A DNA stretch of 64,000 nucleotides from Luscinia megarhynchos (GCA_034336665.1 CM067565.1:82462858-82526857), one strand, 5' to 3'. Positions 26,182-40,650 are shown, counted from the first letter of the stretch. Program-made: numbers and translations. Notes: a model not told the origin generated them from the sequence alone.

Positions 26182-29100
26182 ATAAAAACTAAATGGGTTA
26201 GTTAATTTATTTTATAAGATCAAGTCAATAAGCAGATGGGTGAACTCTGCAGATGGCATTGCTTCAGTCAAGACAGAAAATTCAGAGCTTTCCCTGCATG
26301 TGTTTTTTTGCAAGATTTCTTTGGAACAAGGAGGTGTATGCAAATAATGGGACCAATCTGCAAATGTTCATTCAGCTCAGCAGCCATGAAGTCTCACTGA
26401 CTGTGAGTACTTGTAACAATAAAGTTACAGGGAAGCCTGGCTCTTAGGTCTGCTTCATATTCTACCTTTGCTTCACTACTCCCTACTCTCAGCCCCAATC
26501 TTTTGCAATTCAGTGACAATCTGAGTTAATAAAGGTGTGTCTGTGATCCTATAGAGCAATTTGCATCATCATCTTTTCTGATGAAATTTTCACAGGGGAA
26601 GGAGGAGCAGCAGCATTTTGTCAAGTAAAGGTTGCCCTGGCAATACACCAAGAAGCCTGAAGCCCTTAATTTTCCTAAGAGAGATTTGATTACCACAGCC
26701 CATATCTGAGTGCAGAAATGTGTCCTGCAGAAACTACACTCCCCCACCCCTTCACTCCCCCTTTTTCAAGATAAGTCTAAAAGTAGTCTAAAGCTTACAG
26801 TCTTGCATTACTGCCACTGTGTCACAAGCACATGGAGAAGCTTGGGCTGCCTTGCTGAAATTATTGTACTAGGTATACAGCAGATCACAGTTCTGACTCA
26901 GCCCTACCCAAAACATAATTTTTCATAGCTGGGTTGAAAAAACTGTGCTGCTTTCACTAGACAAAAGTGGCCAGGACCTGCCAGTTGACATTAACTGTGT
27001 TGTATGTTTCTTCAATGTGTGTCTATTATAAACAAATGACAATACAACTTCCATTTTGACTAAGGAACTGATAATCGACAAATAAGTAATGTCTAAGCCA
27101 GATAAATAAACGAGCTGTTGGAGAAGTCTTTCTTCTGGTGTGCTGCCTAGTGCAAATACAGCAGCCTTGCTTAATAAAGGAGGCCTCATTTAGTTTTGGG
27201 CTTGTCTCAACACTAGTCTTTTACAAGCACTTTGGACAAGATCATTAATCCTGCATGTATCAACTGAAGACACCTCCTGAATTTCCCTAGTTACCCAATT
27301 ATACCTTAACTAACAAATATCTATTCTCAGCAGTGGGCAGTGAAGTTATTTTGCAGCTATCAGAGTGTAAAAATGCCTCATATGACATTTAGAGAGATTA
27401 AATTCCTTTGCCTCTCTTTATACCTGGACTGCTTGTAGGGCATGCTGCTTGGAAGACGTGGGAAGATTACAATTGGAATATCTATTATCATGATAACGTG
27501 TGGAAATCTGACAGCTGTTAACAGAGCAGCGTGGTGAGGACATTGCTGGGGTTCATAGGTAAAGAAGAGAGAGGATTTTGATACCTGTCATTAGGACAGA
27601 ACAGTGGGAGAAGCTGCTGTGGTACCTCACTGGCAAGACACACTGAGGAGGTTGCTACTGCCATAAGCTGGGCACTGAAGAAAGGGTGGGATGGAGCCTG
27701 CAGGAAGCATTGTGCAGGCTGGCTACCATGGGAGGCCTTTGCTGGCCATATTGTGGGCAACAGGGCCACCCTGATACTCCAGCAACACATACTCCAGCTA
27801 TCATTTTTATTTTCCAGAAACAAGTTGGCTTTCCCGTCTGGGGTGACTAAACTAAAATGTTTTTTCTTCATTGAACCTTGATGCAAACTCATCTGTTTTT
27901 GAACAGAGATCCCAAGTTTTAAGATCCAATTCAAATCTGAACCTTTCCTTATGGTCCCCACTGTGTGGAGAATTCCTCTGAGTCTGACAGTTTTCCATAT
28001 TAGAAATCTAATATAGCTTACATTGATCGTGGTTTGGACTTAAAGCTTGAATTTGGTCCTATGTGGACAGAAGGATTGAATATCTTCAAACAGTGGTGCA
28101 GAGAGAGAAAGAAAGAAAAAATAAAAAGGCCTTGAATAATATAAAAGATAATCTAAAAGATGGGATCTAGCACTGCTAAGGAGGCAGATCAAATAACCTT
28201 GTGGTCTTTTCAGATGTGGGTTTTTCAGTTCAGCAAAGGCTTTTCAGGACAATTGAGTAGCCACTTCAGGACCAGTGAGCAGGGGTAGGGAAGAGCTCAC
28301 AGCAGCACCTTGACAGCTTGCCAATGCACACACAAGCAATAGGCACCTTTTGGTTAGTCCCTGCAGTGAATTATGTTTTCAGTTGTACCTTGCAGAGTGA
28401 ATAGCAAATAACTTCAGACTGTAACACTGTCCAATCTGTTCCCCCATATGCACTTCTTTTCCAAAGAATACACTGTTCTGTGCAGTAATGAGTGAGTTCA
28501 AATAACAATGGAAAGAATGACTCTGATATTCTCCTGAACTAATTTCAAAGCTGCATATCCAGTTCTCTGCCTTTTTTGGTCAGTCTCTTTACACCATTTA
28601 TGCCTGCTTTTAAACAGACTGGGTAGAAGAGATTCCAGCACACCTGATCCAACTTTTTAATTCAGCTCCACAGAAAAGCAGATATTACACAGCTATGAAG
28701 TTAGAAAGTCAGTAGAACTTTCACTGCTCCCAGTACACTTTTATTTCTTAAAATTTAAATGCAAATTCCCCGTTGGAAAGGTAAGTAACACTGATTGTGG
28801 GAGGTTACACATGAATTGGAATGCACGGCACAAAAAGTCATATCTTTCTGTAACACTAAGTATTGTCTCACATATGGGAGGCAATGTATCAGAACTCACA
28901 AATCCTCTTTTAGGCACCTGTAAAAAAACCACTGAAACCAACAAGTGCCACCTGCGACGTGCAAAGCCCTCAGCTGAAACAGTCGCATTCACAAAGCTGA
29001 GCTATGAAGTCCTCCATAACAGAAAGTCCTCCAAACTAAAGATTTATTTTTCTTCTGGGGCAGTTTTAGGCACATAACTTATTCACATTGAGCTATGGCA

Positions 29101-30334
29101 GTTTCTTATATCCTGGTTCTTCTCACAGCATCTTCTCCATGGCAAGTCCTGCAGCCAGCTTGTTTTCTAGATGGATAAGCTGCCTCTGTTGTAATACCAA
29201 CACTTGCTGGGCCAACAGGGAAGACAGTGGAATCAGATAAATATATGGATAACAATAATGATATTGTATATTCTTTATTCCTTGTACTGACTTTCTCCCT
29301 GAAGGACTGTGCACAGCACAATACTGAGTGAATTCCTACCCTGTGTACAGGGTTAGCACATGGTTTCTACAATAGCTGACTTCTACTTAATGCTCAGGTT
29401 AGCTCTAAGTGGAAAATAAGTCTTGTTACACTTCTGCACATAGGCAAATTTTGATTAATTTTGATTCTCATTCTGGAATGGACCACTGAAGCCCTTCTGC
29501 CTACTGAACTATAAAGACAAAGGTTGCAACTAACGTGGGGGAAAGAGAAAGGTTTTACACCACTACTCTGTTCTCTTTGAGGGGTCCATCTCCATACATT
29601 GTTCATGCTTGGAGAGTGCAGTTTCTATTCAGAAATATTCCTGCTCGAGTGTCTGCCTTGTGCAGTGATAGTTAATAGAGCATTGCATCATAGATGCTGC
29701 CTGTCCTTGAAAGGGCTCAGCTGAGCACAGGGGCTGTGAGGACATGGGTGAAGATTCCCAAGTGCACTTCCTGAACAGAATACGCTGCTTAAAAAATAGT
29801 GTCTTGGAATAAGACAAGTAAAAAGCAACAAGCCTCACGTTGGAAAAGAGACAGACTAATTATTCCTTCAGAAATTCAGTTTATGTAGGAGATGGATAGA
29901 AGCCCTTCCTACCTCTAAAATCCTCCAACTCTTGCAGAAGACAGGTCTCCTATTAACCATTGTCCCAGATGTATTTCAGCTGCAATACAAAACAAGTCTG
30001 GCTCAACCCTTTGCAGACCTCTGAACTCTCAGAAGCCTGGAACAGTGAGACGCTGGAGCAATTGCATCACGTGAGAGGGGAGGAGGTCAGAGGGAATCAT
30101 CACTCGGGAATGCATGCCCAGATCTCAGCTCCTAATCCTGGCCTGACACTGGGCATGTTGGATCACGCACGCAGGAGATGTGCGGGGCATGCCACTGCTG
30201 GCAGGTGCCTGCTGCCTAACAAGGTTGCTTTGAATGCTGGCCCCTGCAGGTTCTCCTCCACCTGCTCCAGCCCCAGGCTGGAGAGCTTCCTCTCCACAGC
30301 CACAGTGCTGGCAACAGCTCCTGCCCTGGGGATT

Positions 30335-30427
30335 GCTACTGCAGGGATGGGGAGCAGGAGGATGGTGCTGCTGCAGGGATGGGCACAGGAGGATGGTGCT
30401 GCTGCAGGGAATGATGCTGGGTGATGC
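30335..30427. repeat. Small minisatellite, about 3 units of 31-32 bp
   Basis: Units start at 30335 (32 bp), 30367 (31 bp) and 30398 (partial, degenerate). Each opens with GCTRCTGCAGGGA and the first two end GCAGGAGGATGGT or CACAGGAGGATGGT. The array explains the repeated amino acid phrases in the overlapping open frames, which are not genes. Confidence 0.85.
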
Positions 30428-33400
30428 TACTGGAAGTGGAGGAGTGGCAGCAGAGGGAATCACACTGCCTCAGGCTCAGCAGGACTTCTCTTGGCATTAC
30501 CAAAGGATCATGCCATTGCCTTCATAACTGCAGAAATACTGACCAAGGCTGACTTCTCCTTTTAGAAATAGAGAAATTTCTCCAGTGAACTATGTATTTA
30601 ATGGATGTTATTTGGCTTGCCAAATGGCTGTAACCTGTCAGCCTTCAGTTTCTTCCTACCAGATCAGCCCAAGACCTAAAAATGCTGTGTCTTGTATCTT
30701 ATTGCTGAAAGATTAGTTTGTGTATGCTTGATTAGAGAGGTCCTGTTAAGAGAATCTGTTATATAGAGGTTACTAACCTCCTTGGAGCTTCCTCACAAAG
30801 CAAATGTGTCCTTTTCCCTAGAAAAACACTGAAATTATCAAGGGATTAGCATATGTTAAGGAACTTTTAAAAAATATATAGCAAGAAGGTCAGAGAAAAC
30901 ACAAGTTCTTTGGGTTCCTGTGTTTTGTGGCCAAGGCTCTGAAAAGCACTTCTGTTCAAGGACAGAAACTGAGGCTCTCTGTACTCCCAGAAGGGTGTCA
31001 GCAGTTGCAGAAGTGTGGAAGAGGAGAGGAAGTCTCATGGTGCCAGCTGAAGGAAGGAGCAGCAGTGACATGAGAAGTGCCCCTTCAACCAGCAAGGAAA
31101 AGAGGAACCAGCAGCTCTGTCTCTAAGCCACCAGGTCTCTTTTCTGCTCCTCCCAGCCCCTGCTTCAATTTAAAATTGTCTTTCAGGGAAGTAAATGCAA
31201 ATGCCCCAGGTGTAAACTAATTTGTATCACAGAAAATGAAAGGAACCCATGAGGTCAGAAAAAAACCCATTTTAAAATAAGCTGAGTTTCATTGCACTCA
31301 CTTCTCTTTGGACTTGCTGAAGTTTAGATACATTCAGAACTGGAGTTTTGGAGCAGACTCATCTCTGTCGTCAACTCACCCTCTGTTGTTGTTGATTGTT
31401 TATTAGAAAACAGTGTGCACAAGATATTACTCTAGGTGAAAATGTAGAAAATTAGTTCTGAGTGCAGTGGTTGTAATAACCACTCAAACATTCTTAGATT
31501 CAAACTAGCTGGATTCATCAGGAACTCTTCAGCTGTGGAGAGAATATATTTCAGGAAGTTGGAAGTAGTACAAAACAATCATGGACTGAAAAGGCTTTTG
31601 CCCTGTTCTGAGGTGCAGAGAAGGATTTGGCCCAAAATACACTATCAGAAGCTCTTTAAATTAATGTAATAATAAAATATGGTGGTTTTATTTCTTTTAC
31701 CTAATGGTAAAATCTCCAATTCATTTATAAGTACTATTTAGCACTAGCTACAGCTGTCAGTTGTGGGAATGTGTTTTCACAGGTAGCTGTGATATGGTCG
31801 TGTGTTTTACCCTGATTCACAAGGTTTAAAAACAACAAAACACAAAGAGTAAACAAAAGGAAGCAGGGACAGAGAAGCAAGAAAAGGGGCAGGGAATCAA
31901 TCCAGATTGGAATGAAAGTTTTGCCTCCTATTCCTGCTGGACAATATTCTCTGTCACCATCATTCTCACTAATTTTTCTGACCAACAGGATGTCAAGTTA
32001 CACTCTGCCATGATTCTATGCAGTGCTATTTTTGACATTTTTTATTTACTTCCTTTTTGACCACTCACCAGGTTTTCTTGGGGAGGGATAATAAAGTCTA
32101 CATTCAGAGAAGCCCAAACTATATTACTGTACTCCCAGAACAGTTTCTAAACCCAGTTGCTTCTCAAACTCAGAATAGACTGTATCTGTCAAGCCATCCC
32201 TTTTAATTTTCCCAAGCATTGGATGTTTGTGCAGTGCTTTATGTGCATTCATTGCAATGACACGATTGCAATACCCTTAAAAATATAGTTTTATAATAAG
32301 TCTCTGTGTTGTTACTCAAGTGAGGTTACTTCAGTTTCTGGCTTGTCACAAGAACCAGACATATAGGAAACGTATGGGCCTTTTCACATGAGAGAAAATT
32401 CATACAGGGAACTTTGTAACTAAGAAGATGTTGAGAGATGTACACGTATTAAAGTCTCTGACTAACCAACCAGGGAAATGAGGGCAGACCACTGGTTACT
32501 GTGAGAAAGATGCTCTTGCAGTTTCCCCACCCAGTAAAGGCTGGGTCTGAATGTTTGTTGTCAGTTGCTAGAGAGCCTGTAAATTGACATAAGCAGGCGC
32601 TGATGTCAGGGCCTCAGGACTAATACTGAGCTAAGATCTTGTCAGCATTTATAGTTAACCTTTTTATTACATATACATGGCACAAAGCAAACTTAAGTCA
32701 ATGGTTACCTCTACTGTTAAAAGCAAGGAAAAGGGAAGACAACAGTTAGTGGCTTCAGATGGGCTTGATAGCCAAAGACTAGTGTCCTTGTAAATCTGAT
32801 AAATAACAGACAGTCCAATTTTTTTTAAGAGCTCCAAGGTTTCCTGTGGGATTCCTTTAGATAAGAATTTGAAGGGTGCTGGTTACTTCTGAAGGTACAT
32901 TCCTCTCTCAAGGTCCAGCATGTGGGGAGAAACAACTAAAGAAGGAACATATGGGGAGAAGCCACTTTAGAAAAACCCTGAAAACCCAACAAACCCAGTA
33001 GTACTTCTTTGCATAGAGATGGACTGTCTACACTCTCAGAAGAAGCCCGCAGTAGGTGGATCTGTAAAGCAAGAGGAACAATTAGATAAGACAGTGGTGA
33101 GCAGAAGCACAAAATGCAATGGAACTGAAAACCAAACAAACCCTGCCATTTGTAACCTCCTGAGTCAGGGTCATGCCCTAAATACACAGTACTGTCTGAA
33201 AGTAGAACCTAAAAACAGTCTTAGTGCATACCTGTAAAATATTTTCCAGATCCAAGATAATATCCTTTTATGTACAATATGTTCCTTTAATGAGGAAGAG
33301 ATGGCAATCCTGAACCTGCAGTCAGAGGTGCTCGCCTTAAAGAAAGTTCCTGGAACCATCTTGGCTCAGGTTCAAAGGCTGCTCAAATGTTTAAGTTCAA

Positions 33401-33710
33401 ACTAATCAAATTAAGTATGTTCTTGACAGATTATGTTCCCCCTTTTGTAGGTCTCCCCTGAGGGATGTTAGTCATAAACTCAGCAGAATGCCTACTCTGC
33501 ATCCACACAATTTGAGGTAGATGTTAAAATAATCTCCCACCTGAGCACACAAGTCTGGTAACTGTTCAACCAGTTGTGAAATTTGCACGTGTAAATGAAT
33601 TTAGCCTTCACAGATGGATTCCTATGTGTATTAGTTAAAAGTGGAACCTGAAAACTTTTCTGTAGTATTTATTTCCCATAATGGGATTTCATCACATCAA
33701 ATTTTAAATC
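30428..33710. other. Intergenic sequence with no recognised element
   Basis: Unique-looking sequence with moderate AT content. Open frames here are short and without known motifs. No exon, RNA gene or mobile element is supported. Confidence 0.5.
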
Positions 33711-33810
33711 TATTGTATTGTATTGTATTGTATTGTATTGTATTGTATTGTATTCTATTCTATTCTATTCTATTCTATTCTATTCTATTCTATTCTATTC
33801 TATTCTATTC
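33711..33810. repeat. Compound pentanucleotide microsatellite (TATTG)8(TATTC)12
   Basis: Eight perfect TATTG units (33711-33750) pass directly into twelve perfect TATTC units (33751-33810), giving 100 bp without an error. The two blocks differ by one base in each unit. Because the period is five, frames stay free of stops, producing spurious peptides such as LYCIVLYCIV and LFYSILFYSI. Confidence 0.98.
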
Positions 33811-36800
33811 TATTAATCTATGTTGAGATATATCTATATATAAAAGTGGACAGAACACATTTGCCTGTGTTCACTTCTGGAGCTGTAATAGTGCTTAGCC
33901 AATTGAGAATGTGATGGTAGAGCTCCATACAAGGCTGTCTTTGCTTGTCACATTTTGGGAAAGTGAGCAGGACAACAAGACTGGCAAATTTTTTTTTCAA
34001 ACTGCAGTGGCCTCTGAGATTTGCTGATTTCATGGGCTCTGGGTGTTTAGATTTCAGTTTTTAGATCATTTCAACTCTTGCGCTATTTTTTGGAATGCAA
34101 ATCTTCAGGTTATGCAATGTACTATTCTCATTCTTTATTGTCAGTACTCAGAAAGGAAGTGTGTCACCAGTCCCACTGGCTACTTACTGGCACCAAGTTG
34201 TTAGCAACGTGTTGTATGAGTGCTCAGTTTCTGGCACTGACCTTTAATATTTTTCTTTTCTTAAGAGAACAGACAAACACAGTTCTGAGCTATGCTAAGG
34301 AATGTAGGAAAATAAGGTGGCTTAAGGTTTAAGACTGCCAGCTCTGACAGTATTATCAATTTCTGTAGTATAGTACAAAAAGAAAGTATTTTTGCATGAT
34401 CAGTCCAGGGAAGAATTGAGTGGTTAAAATGATCAATACGTCACCTAACCTTACAGAATTCAATTTTCATCAATTTCTAATGAAAACAGAAACATCTTCC
34501 AGATATTCATATGTTAAAAATACAACATTTCTCACTCACATTTACAAAACTGTTTCCCTAAAAATAGGATTTTTTTTTCTAAATAGGTGAGAATCCCAAG
34601 AAAGGTTATTTTATAAGTTATCCTGCACTTTGTGCTTAGGGATTAAAGTTTGGATAACAGTAATGGCACATTTAGACTTTTCAAACTCCTCAGAGGAACA
34701 ACAGAGCTGCTACTAAGAGCCATGAATGTGAATTTGCCTATATGCCTGTAGGCATAGATTTATGTTAAGGTATTTTGGGTTTATATATTTGAATAGTCCC
34801 GGTCAGATAAAAGAATATTAACCAGTGTAAGATGTTAGGAATTGATAAATATCTTGACTAATCCTCTGGGGACATCTCCCTCATACTGATCTGCTTTTGG
34901 ATTAAATGAAATAAGTTTACCTTAAATTCTACTCTGTAACACCTTTAAAGTCTTAATCTCAAAGATTTCCAGGAAATTTTGGGAAACCAAGAAAAAAAAA
35001 AGCAAACAAACAAACCAAAATCTGCAATATTCTTCTTAAGTCATAAAAGTCATAACACAAAAAATATTTCAACACTTCTTTCTCTTGGAAAAAAAAAGAG
35101 TAAAAGGATACTTCTGAATACCTGGATTCTCTACCTTGTTGGTTTATTTTTTAGGGATAAAATACTAATAGAAATTTAAGGATGATAAAAAAATTTAGAA
35201 AAAGTATTGTACCAGTAAGCAGACACTGATATAGGGCATTACAAATTAGAAAAATGCCTCTAATCATCTGAGGTGATGGGGACTCTTTTCTGCCTACTTA
35301 AAACTCAATTTCTACTATGCAAATTTACAATTCTAATGCCCCATAAAGACTTACTAGGTGAAAAAATTTGCTAGAGAGTTCATGTTTCCTTCTTTCCTAG
35401 TCTCTCGTGTTATTTAATCAGCCACTGATGACAGTAATTAGAATAGAAATAAAAAGCTTGCTATAAAACATCCAGAGAGTCCTTTAAGTAAACCAGTGTT
35501 AAAAAAATATCACTGAGAATACCTCTCAGTTCTAGACCCTCATGAGATTCCGAAAAACTATTATTTTCTCTTTGTAAATCACTTTAACATCAGGATATGT
35601 GACTTGAAAATTTCAACCCTGAAAAAGAAGTCAAAAATAATATTAATCCTGCCCACTAACTTTTGCAGCAGACGTGCTGTCACAGGCATTCTCTGTGTTT
35701 TGCTGGGTTTCAGCTGCTGGCCTTGTTTTTAGCTGCTGCTGGAATACAGCTTTGTCATATGAGGCTGCTGTGTTACAGTGCTGCTTCCTACCAGTGTATT
35801 CCTGTCTCATTTCTTTAATTACTGTCCACTGTTCATGCCATTTGCAACATGTGAATGAAAACAGAAACCAAGGCATGAAAGAAATTGACGGTATAGATTA
35901 AGTTATAAATCTGTAACCTCTTTTAGTGTCCTACTTCAGACTTTTCTATCCTCATATGTATTTTATCTTGTTACAGTGATATGCCTGATTTATCTTTACC
36001 CCCCTAAAAAGTAAATCAATTGGGAACCCTTTGGTTAACTAATTAGTAGGATCACTTTTCCAGGCACAAGAAGTATTTTTCCATCCAGCTCTATCTTCAC
36101 AAACTCAAGATGTCTTTGACAGATAAGATTATTCATTTCTTTGTCATTTTCAGTGTGTTCTCTTTAGCATCTGAAGTATGACTTTTGTTAGCATAACTAT
36201 ATAGCTAAAATCTGTAGGAAAAATGCAAGTGAAAAGAGCAGATACAGTGTTCTGCTTCTCATAAGGTAGTGAACTTCTCTCCTATAAACCCTTCACTGTC
36301 AATATATCTTCATCCTCAATTTAGAACATAGTTGGAACAGCACTGTTTCTGGGTGGGAACATGCCCCAAAGGACTTTCATGGTTCTTTTTAAGCCCAGTT
36401 GGCTGTCCTGATTAATGTGGAGTTATAGTTCAGTTTGATAATGGATACATTTAGTTTAAGTGTTTTCTTGAAAAAAAAATTGTATTTAAAACATTAAGTT
36501 AATCTAAGATTAAATGCTTTGCTGCACAGGAATTTAGGTAAGTGGTTAAGAGTTCTGATGAATCAGAACCCAATGAGTAAATGAATAGCTACATGGCTAT
36601 TATAACTACAAAAGCTCCATTTAGGTTACACATCCTCAAGCTCAAGAACTACTGACATTTCAGCACAATTATTTTTATTTTTTTTACTAGAAAATATGTT
36701 AATTGTTACCACAGAAATATAAAATAGAAACTGATTTTAAAATGTTTGTTATATTAATATTTTATTATGCTATGATTACAGTATCCCCCATATGCTAGAT

Positions 36801-39800
36801 GAACAGAATTCATAAAAAGAGTATGCTTGTTCTGGAAAAGCAATTGTCTAAAGACAGAAAGAGAACAAGAAATATGAGGAGAGAGAAGTAGTATATTTTA
36901 ATCATAAAAATCACTGTGAGGTGATGTGATGCTGAAGGAAAAAGTGTCATTGGCATACAAAATTTTATCTACTCAGGCCTCAGAAGAAGAATATTTGTGA
37001 ATGTTATTTCTAATTTTTCTTGACATTTTTCCTTGCAAATGAATTTTAAGACAGTTTCCAAACACTATCAGAGTTAAATGAATCAAATATTTTGGGACAA
37101 ATTATCTGAATATGACAAAAGGCGATTGTGAAAATTTAATAGTTGAGAGTAGTGGGAAACTCGCAATGTAAAAGGGTTTTATTAAAAAATATATACTCAT
37201 GAAGCCCATAATGCTCCACCAGAATGCTTTCAGTGCACTTCTGTTAAAATGCAGGCTGGATCCACTGGGGGTGTGCAGCTGAGTCCAGCCTTTGGGTCTG
37301 GAACCAAGAGCTTGAGCTTCCAAGTCCTTAGCTCTGTGTCAGTGCCACACTGCTGACTTGGTGTCTCACATTTGTCCTCCAAGGCACCCAGATCCTCTGC
37401 TATCAGCCCTGCCTTGCCACATGGGGTGTTTCAAAACCAGTGGTCCAAATGTTTCCTTGCTTCCTATCTCTGAGTGCCATTGCTGGGAATGTTGGAGTCT
37501 GTCTGAAATGAGGTCTCTCAGCTGGGAACAGCTTCAGGATACCCAGAAGCCAGGGGTGATTATCTTGTATACATCAGTATTCTCATCTAAATGCATGACA
37601 CCAAATCATTATTGAATTTAGGGTGCAGAATGGCATTTATAGCAATGATGTCACTGAAAGACACGTTCATGCTTCTCAGAGCAGTTCCTTGTGTAAAGTT
37701 TCACTCACACAGCTACAAAAGTATTAGGCAGGTTTAAGTCTTATATTTGTATAGAAACTGATGTTAACCTGATATAATCTGAGTGAACATAGCATTCTCT
37801 ATTTGATTTAGCTTTAGTTAATTGCCTACTGACTTAAGCTAAATCCTTAAATCTACTCATAACTTCCTGTTTATCAGGGTGTATTCTGTCTAATCATTAT
37901 AGTTTTCTTTTCTGTGAAGTGACTTATAAGTTCTTCTTAGGAGTTACTTGCATGTTCAGGAGCCTCAGACTTTTTGTGAGACACTAAAATGTAAGCTTAT
38001 CTTGAAAATTACATCAGTGGTCTCTACCTGCACCGTGCAGCATAAATCCCTAGATTAGAAAACAAGGCCAAAGTAAATATTTAGCTGAGGATAAACAATT
38101 AACAGTTCAGAGAGAGATCAAAGAGAGAACTCACACTTCTGACCAGGACTGTTTAAACTTGCCCAGCTGCAGGTTAGGAGCAGTGATCACTTTAAGGTCC
38201 CCTTCACACTCAGAAATGACAGGAACTTCAACATTTAAACCATCTCAGATCTCCAGGCATAAGTTCTCTGGAATTCACATGTCTCATGTAATAATGATCT
38301 CCAATCAAGAAAGCCAGTGGTGATCACAAGCTCCTGCACTGTCAGTTATCTGGTATTTGCATCTCTTACTGAGGGGAAAGAGCAGGGTGTGGAAGGGAGA
38401 AAGACGACAAACAAAGTGAAACCGAAGTCAGAGACAGAACTGCAAACATGCAGGCTGAAAAACCCAGCTGTTAAACTGTCCTATAATCTGTAGACTCATA
38501 AAAAGCCAGGAATGAGGATGTAGCTTCTGGCAGTGTCAATACACCGAGTAAGCAAAATGTTAGCATGGCTTAAGACAGCTTCATGATCTTAATTTTCCTT
38601 CCCTGCATCTTTCATCAATCTGATAATTTGATATAACCAAGGAGATTTAATGTTTAATCTTCTACCTCTGTTGGACATGCATGTTTCCAAATCTGAGGCA
38701 CGAGGGTGTATCGTCATCATCGTATATTCTTGGCTAAACTCGCTTTGTGAGTATAAACAGTGTTAGCATTAATCCTAGCTTTCAAGAGGCCATACTTTCC
38801 ATGACGAGGGAAGATGATTTGAACAGAAAAACATCTAAATATCTACATAAGAAACTCACAGAATAACCTCTTTCTGTGCCTTGCTAGGGGAATGCAGCCA
38901 AATGTTTCAGGGCTTGCAGATGGACCTAGGGGTCTGAACACACCAGCCCTTTATATCTGCCTGTGAAGTTTTGGAGTTCTGTTCCAGGCTCTGAGACAGC
39001 TGGGCAATGCTTCTCCAGTCAATATTATTCTCCAGTGCACCACCTTCAAAATATTAACAACAACAAACTACTTCCCTGTCAATAAAAAAGTGCTATCATG
39101 CAATAAAATGATCAAGATGAAGGTACAGAGGAAGCACCTTAGTGTAGTTGAAAACAAGGAGTAATCTGTGAGTGAAACAGTGTGAAAATTAAAGAACTGA
39201 ATTTTTTAGTAGATGAAAATGGTAGAGTCAGGCCTCCAAAATCATGATTAAAAAATATATATATATATATAAATAAATAAATAAATAAAATTTTAAATCT
39301 GTGTTTCTTGTCCAGATTGCACAGTCTTATCCCCAGACTCACTTGCCCAGCAGGTGTGCCAGCAGGAATGAGATGACAGGATACACAACTCCCAGGTGTA
39401 CCTAAGATTATGAAGTCCTGCTGTGATGAGGTTCTAACTCACAGCCAGCATCACTTTCCTGTCCCACTGCAACTGTTTTGTGGCTGCAGGTATTCTTTAC
39501 CTTTCCTTTTATCTTCAGAAAGTTGATGTACATCAACCACCCTAAGGTTAAAAAAAAAAAAAGATAGAAAAAGCAGAGTGCTTCAGCACTGAAGACAAGC
39601 CCTAAGGAGATACTGACAAGCAATCAGTCTTGAGGGGGTAATTTCCAGGTGGATCTGGTGCAGAAACCACATTCCTGAAACGAATAGATGAAAGCATGGC
39701 AGCTGATGCAGCTTAAATTGGTGACTCAGGCAAATCTGTGTTTACCACATTAGGATTAATACTGATACCAGTCAGAACTGCAGTCCCTTAGTGCCAGCAG

Positions 39801-40249
39801 TAAGGGTTTGGGGATTGTCCATCTAAAATAACTACTTGCCCTACTGAGTGCCACCATTGATTTCTTCATGTATTTAAAAAATGGCAAAGCAAACATTCCC
39901 AGTACAATCTGGGCTTTCATTTGCAGGAGGGCTGAGCTGGTTCAGGCAGGTAGCAGTAATTTGTCTGTTGACATTCTTCTGATGGACAAAATGCCCATTA
40001 TAAATAGGTTCATTGCTTCTCCTGCTCTGGTGGCCTCTTGCCAAAAGTCTGGTCCTGGCCATAAGAGTTGGCTCTGCAGATACAGTGCTCCCATGTGCAG
40101 TGCAGATCCAAACACTAAGAGAAAATTAATTAGATATACCAAGGGAATTTTAGAAGGTTAAATCTTCCCACAGCTGAGTGGAATATATGTCTGTCTATGG
40201 CTGGTGAATTCAAAGCCTGTTAAGCTTTTAATTCTATTTATTGTGGGGA
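33811..40249. other. Intergenic sequence with no gene recognised
   Basis: AT-rich, with several A-rich runs near 34990-35095. An 8-bp-arm inverted repeat (GTTCTGAT..ATCAGAAC) lies at 36552-36569. Apart from the simple repeat at 39255 I can support nothing further. Confidence 0.5.
39255..39290. repeat. (AT)8 followed by (AAAT)n
   Basis: Eight AT dinucleotides (39255-39270) run into about five AAAT units ending at 39290. Simple repeat. Confidence 0.95.
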
Positions 40250-40650
40250 AAGGGTATAAAAGGTCCACAAGCCTACAAGTGGCCTTGGAAATTTAAGAAC
40301 AAACCCTTCAAAAAGTCATCCTCTGTGAACCAGATCATCTCAAAGGGAGTCTGTAAGATGGGTAGGAACAAACGTTCTACCAGGGCCTGTTGTAATAGGA
40401 AAAGGGGTCCTGGTTTGAAGCTGAAGGAGGGTCAATTTAGATTAGATATGTGGAAGAAGTTATTTACAATGGTGGTGGCGAAACTTTGGAAAGATTGCCT
40501 GGAAATGTGGTAAATGCCCCATTCCTGGAAACATTCAAAAGCTGGAGCTCTGAGCAACCTGATCTCCCTGAAGATGTCCCTGCCCATTGCAGGGGGTTTG
40601 CACTAGGTGCCCTTTAAAAGTCCCTGCCAACCCAAACAATTTGTGATCTC
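40250..40650 (+). mobile_element. CR1 LINE 3'-end fragment, about 400 bp
   Basis: CR1 landmarks appear in order: AAAAGGTCCACAAGCCTACA, GCTGAAGGAGGGTCAATTTA, GATTAGATATGTGGAAGAAG, GAGCTCTGAGCAACCTGATC, TCCCTGCCCATTGCAGGGGG and AAAGTCCCTGCCAACCC. This is the longest CR1 piece in the window and is diverged. The 5' end is uncertain; the firm part starts near 40370. It has no intact coding frame. Confidence 0.85.

Larger units (their letters stand above)
20541..30334. other. Upstream flank of KCNK5, no gene recognised
   Basis: On both strands I looked for K2P pore motifs (TIGYGN, GFGD) and any familiar protein and found none. The longest open frame (minus, 27518-27961) has no recognisable feature and is within chance length. 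The stretch holds a palindrome near 21.6 kb, a short GAAT repeat near 23.0 kb and a GGA run near 26.2 kb. Confidence 0.5.

Noticed and set aside
27518..27961. 147-codon open frame on the minus strand
   Set aside because: There is no recognisable domain or repeat. A rough estimate for AT-rich random sequence of 64 kb in six frames allows one or two open frames of this length by chance.
33641..33914. Repetitive membrane-like peptides (LYCIV / LFYSI repeats)
   Set aside because: They are the translation of the pentanucleotide microsatellite, not a gene.
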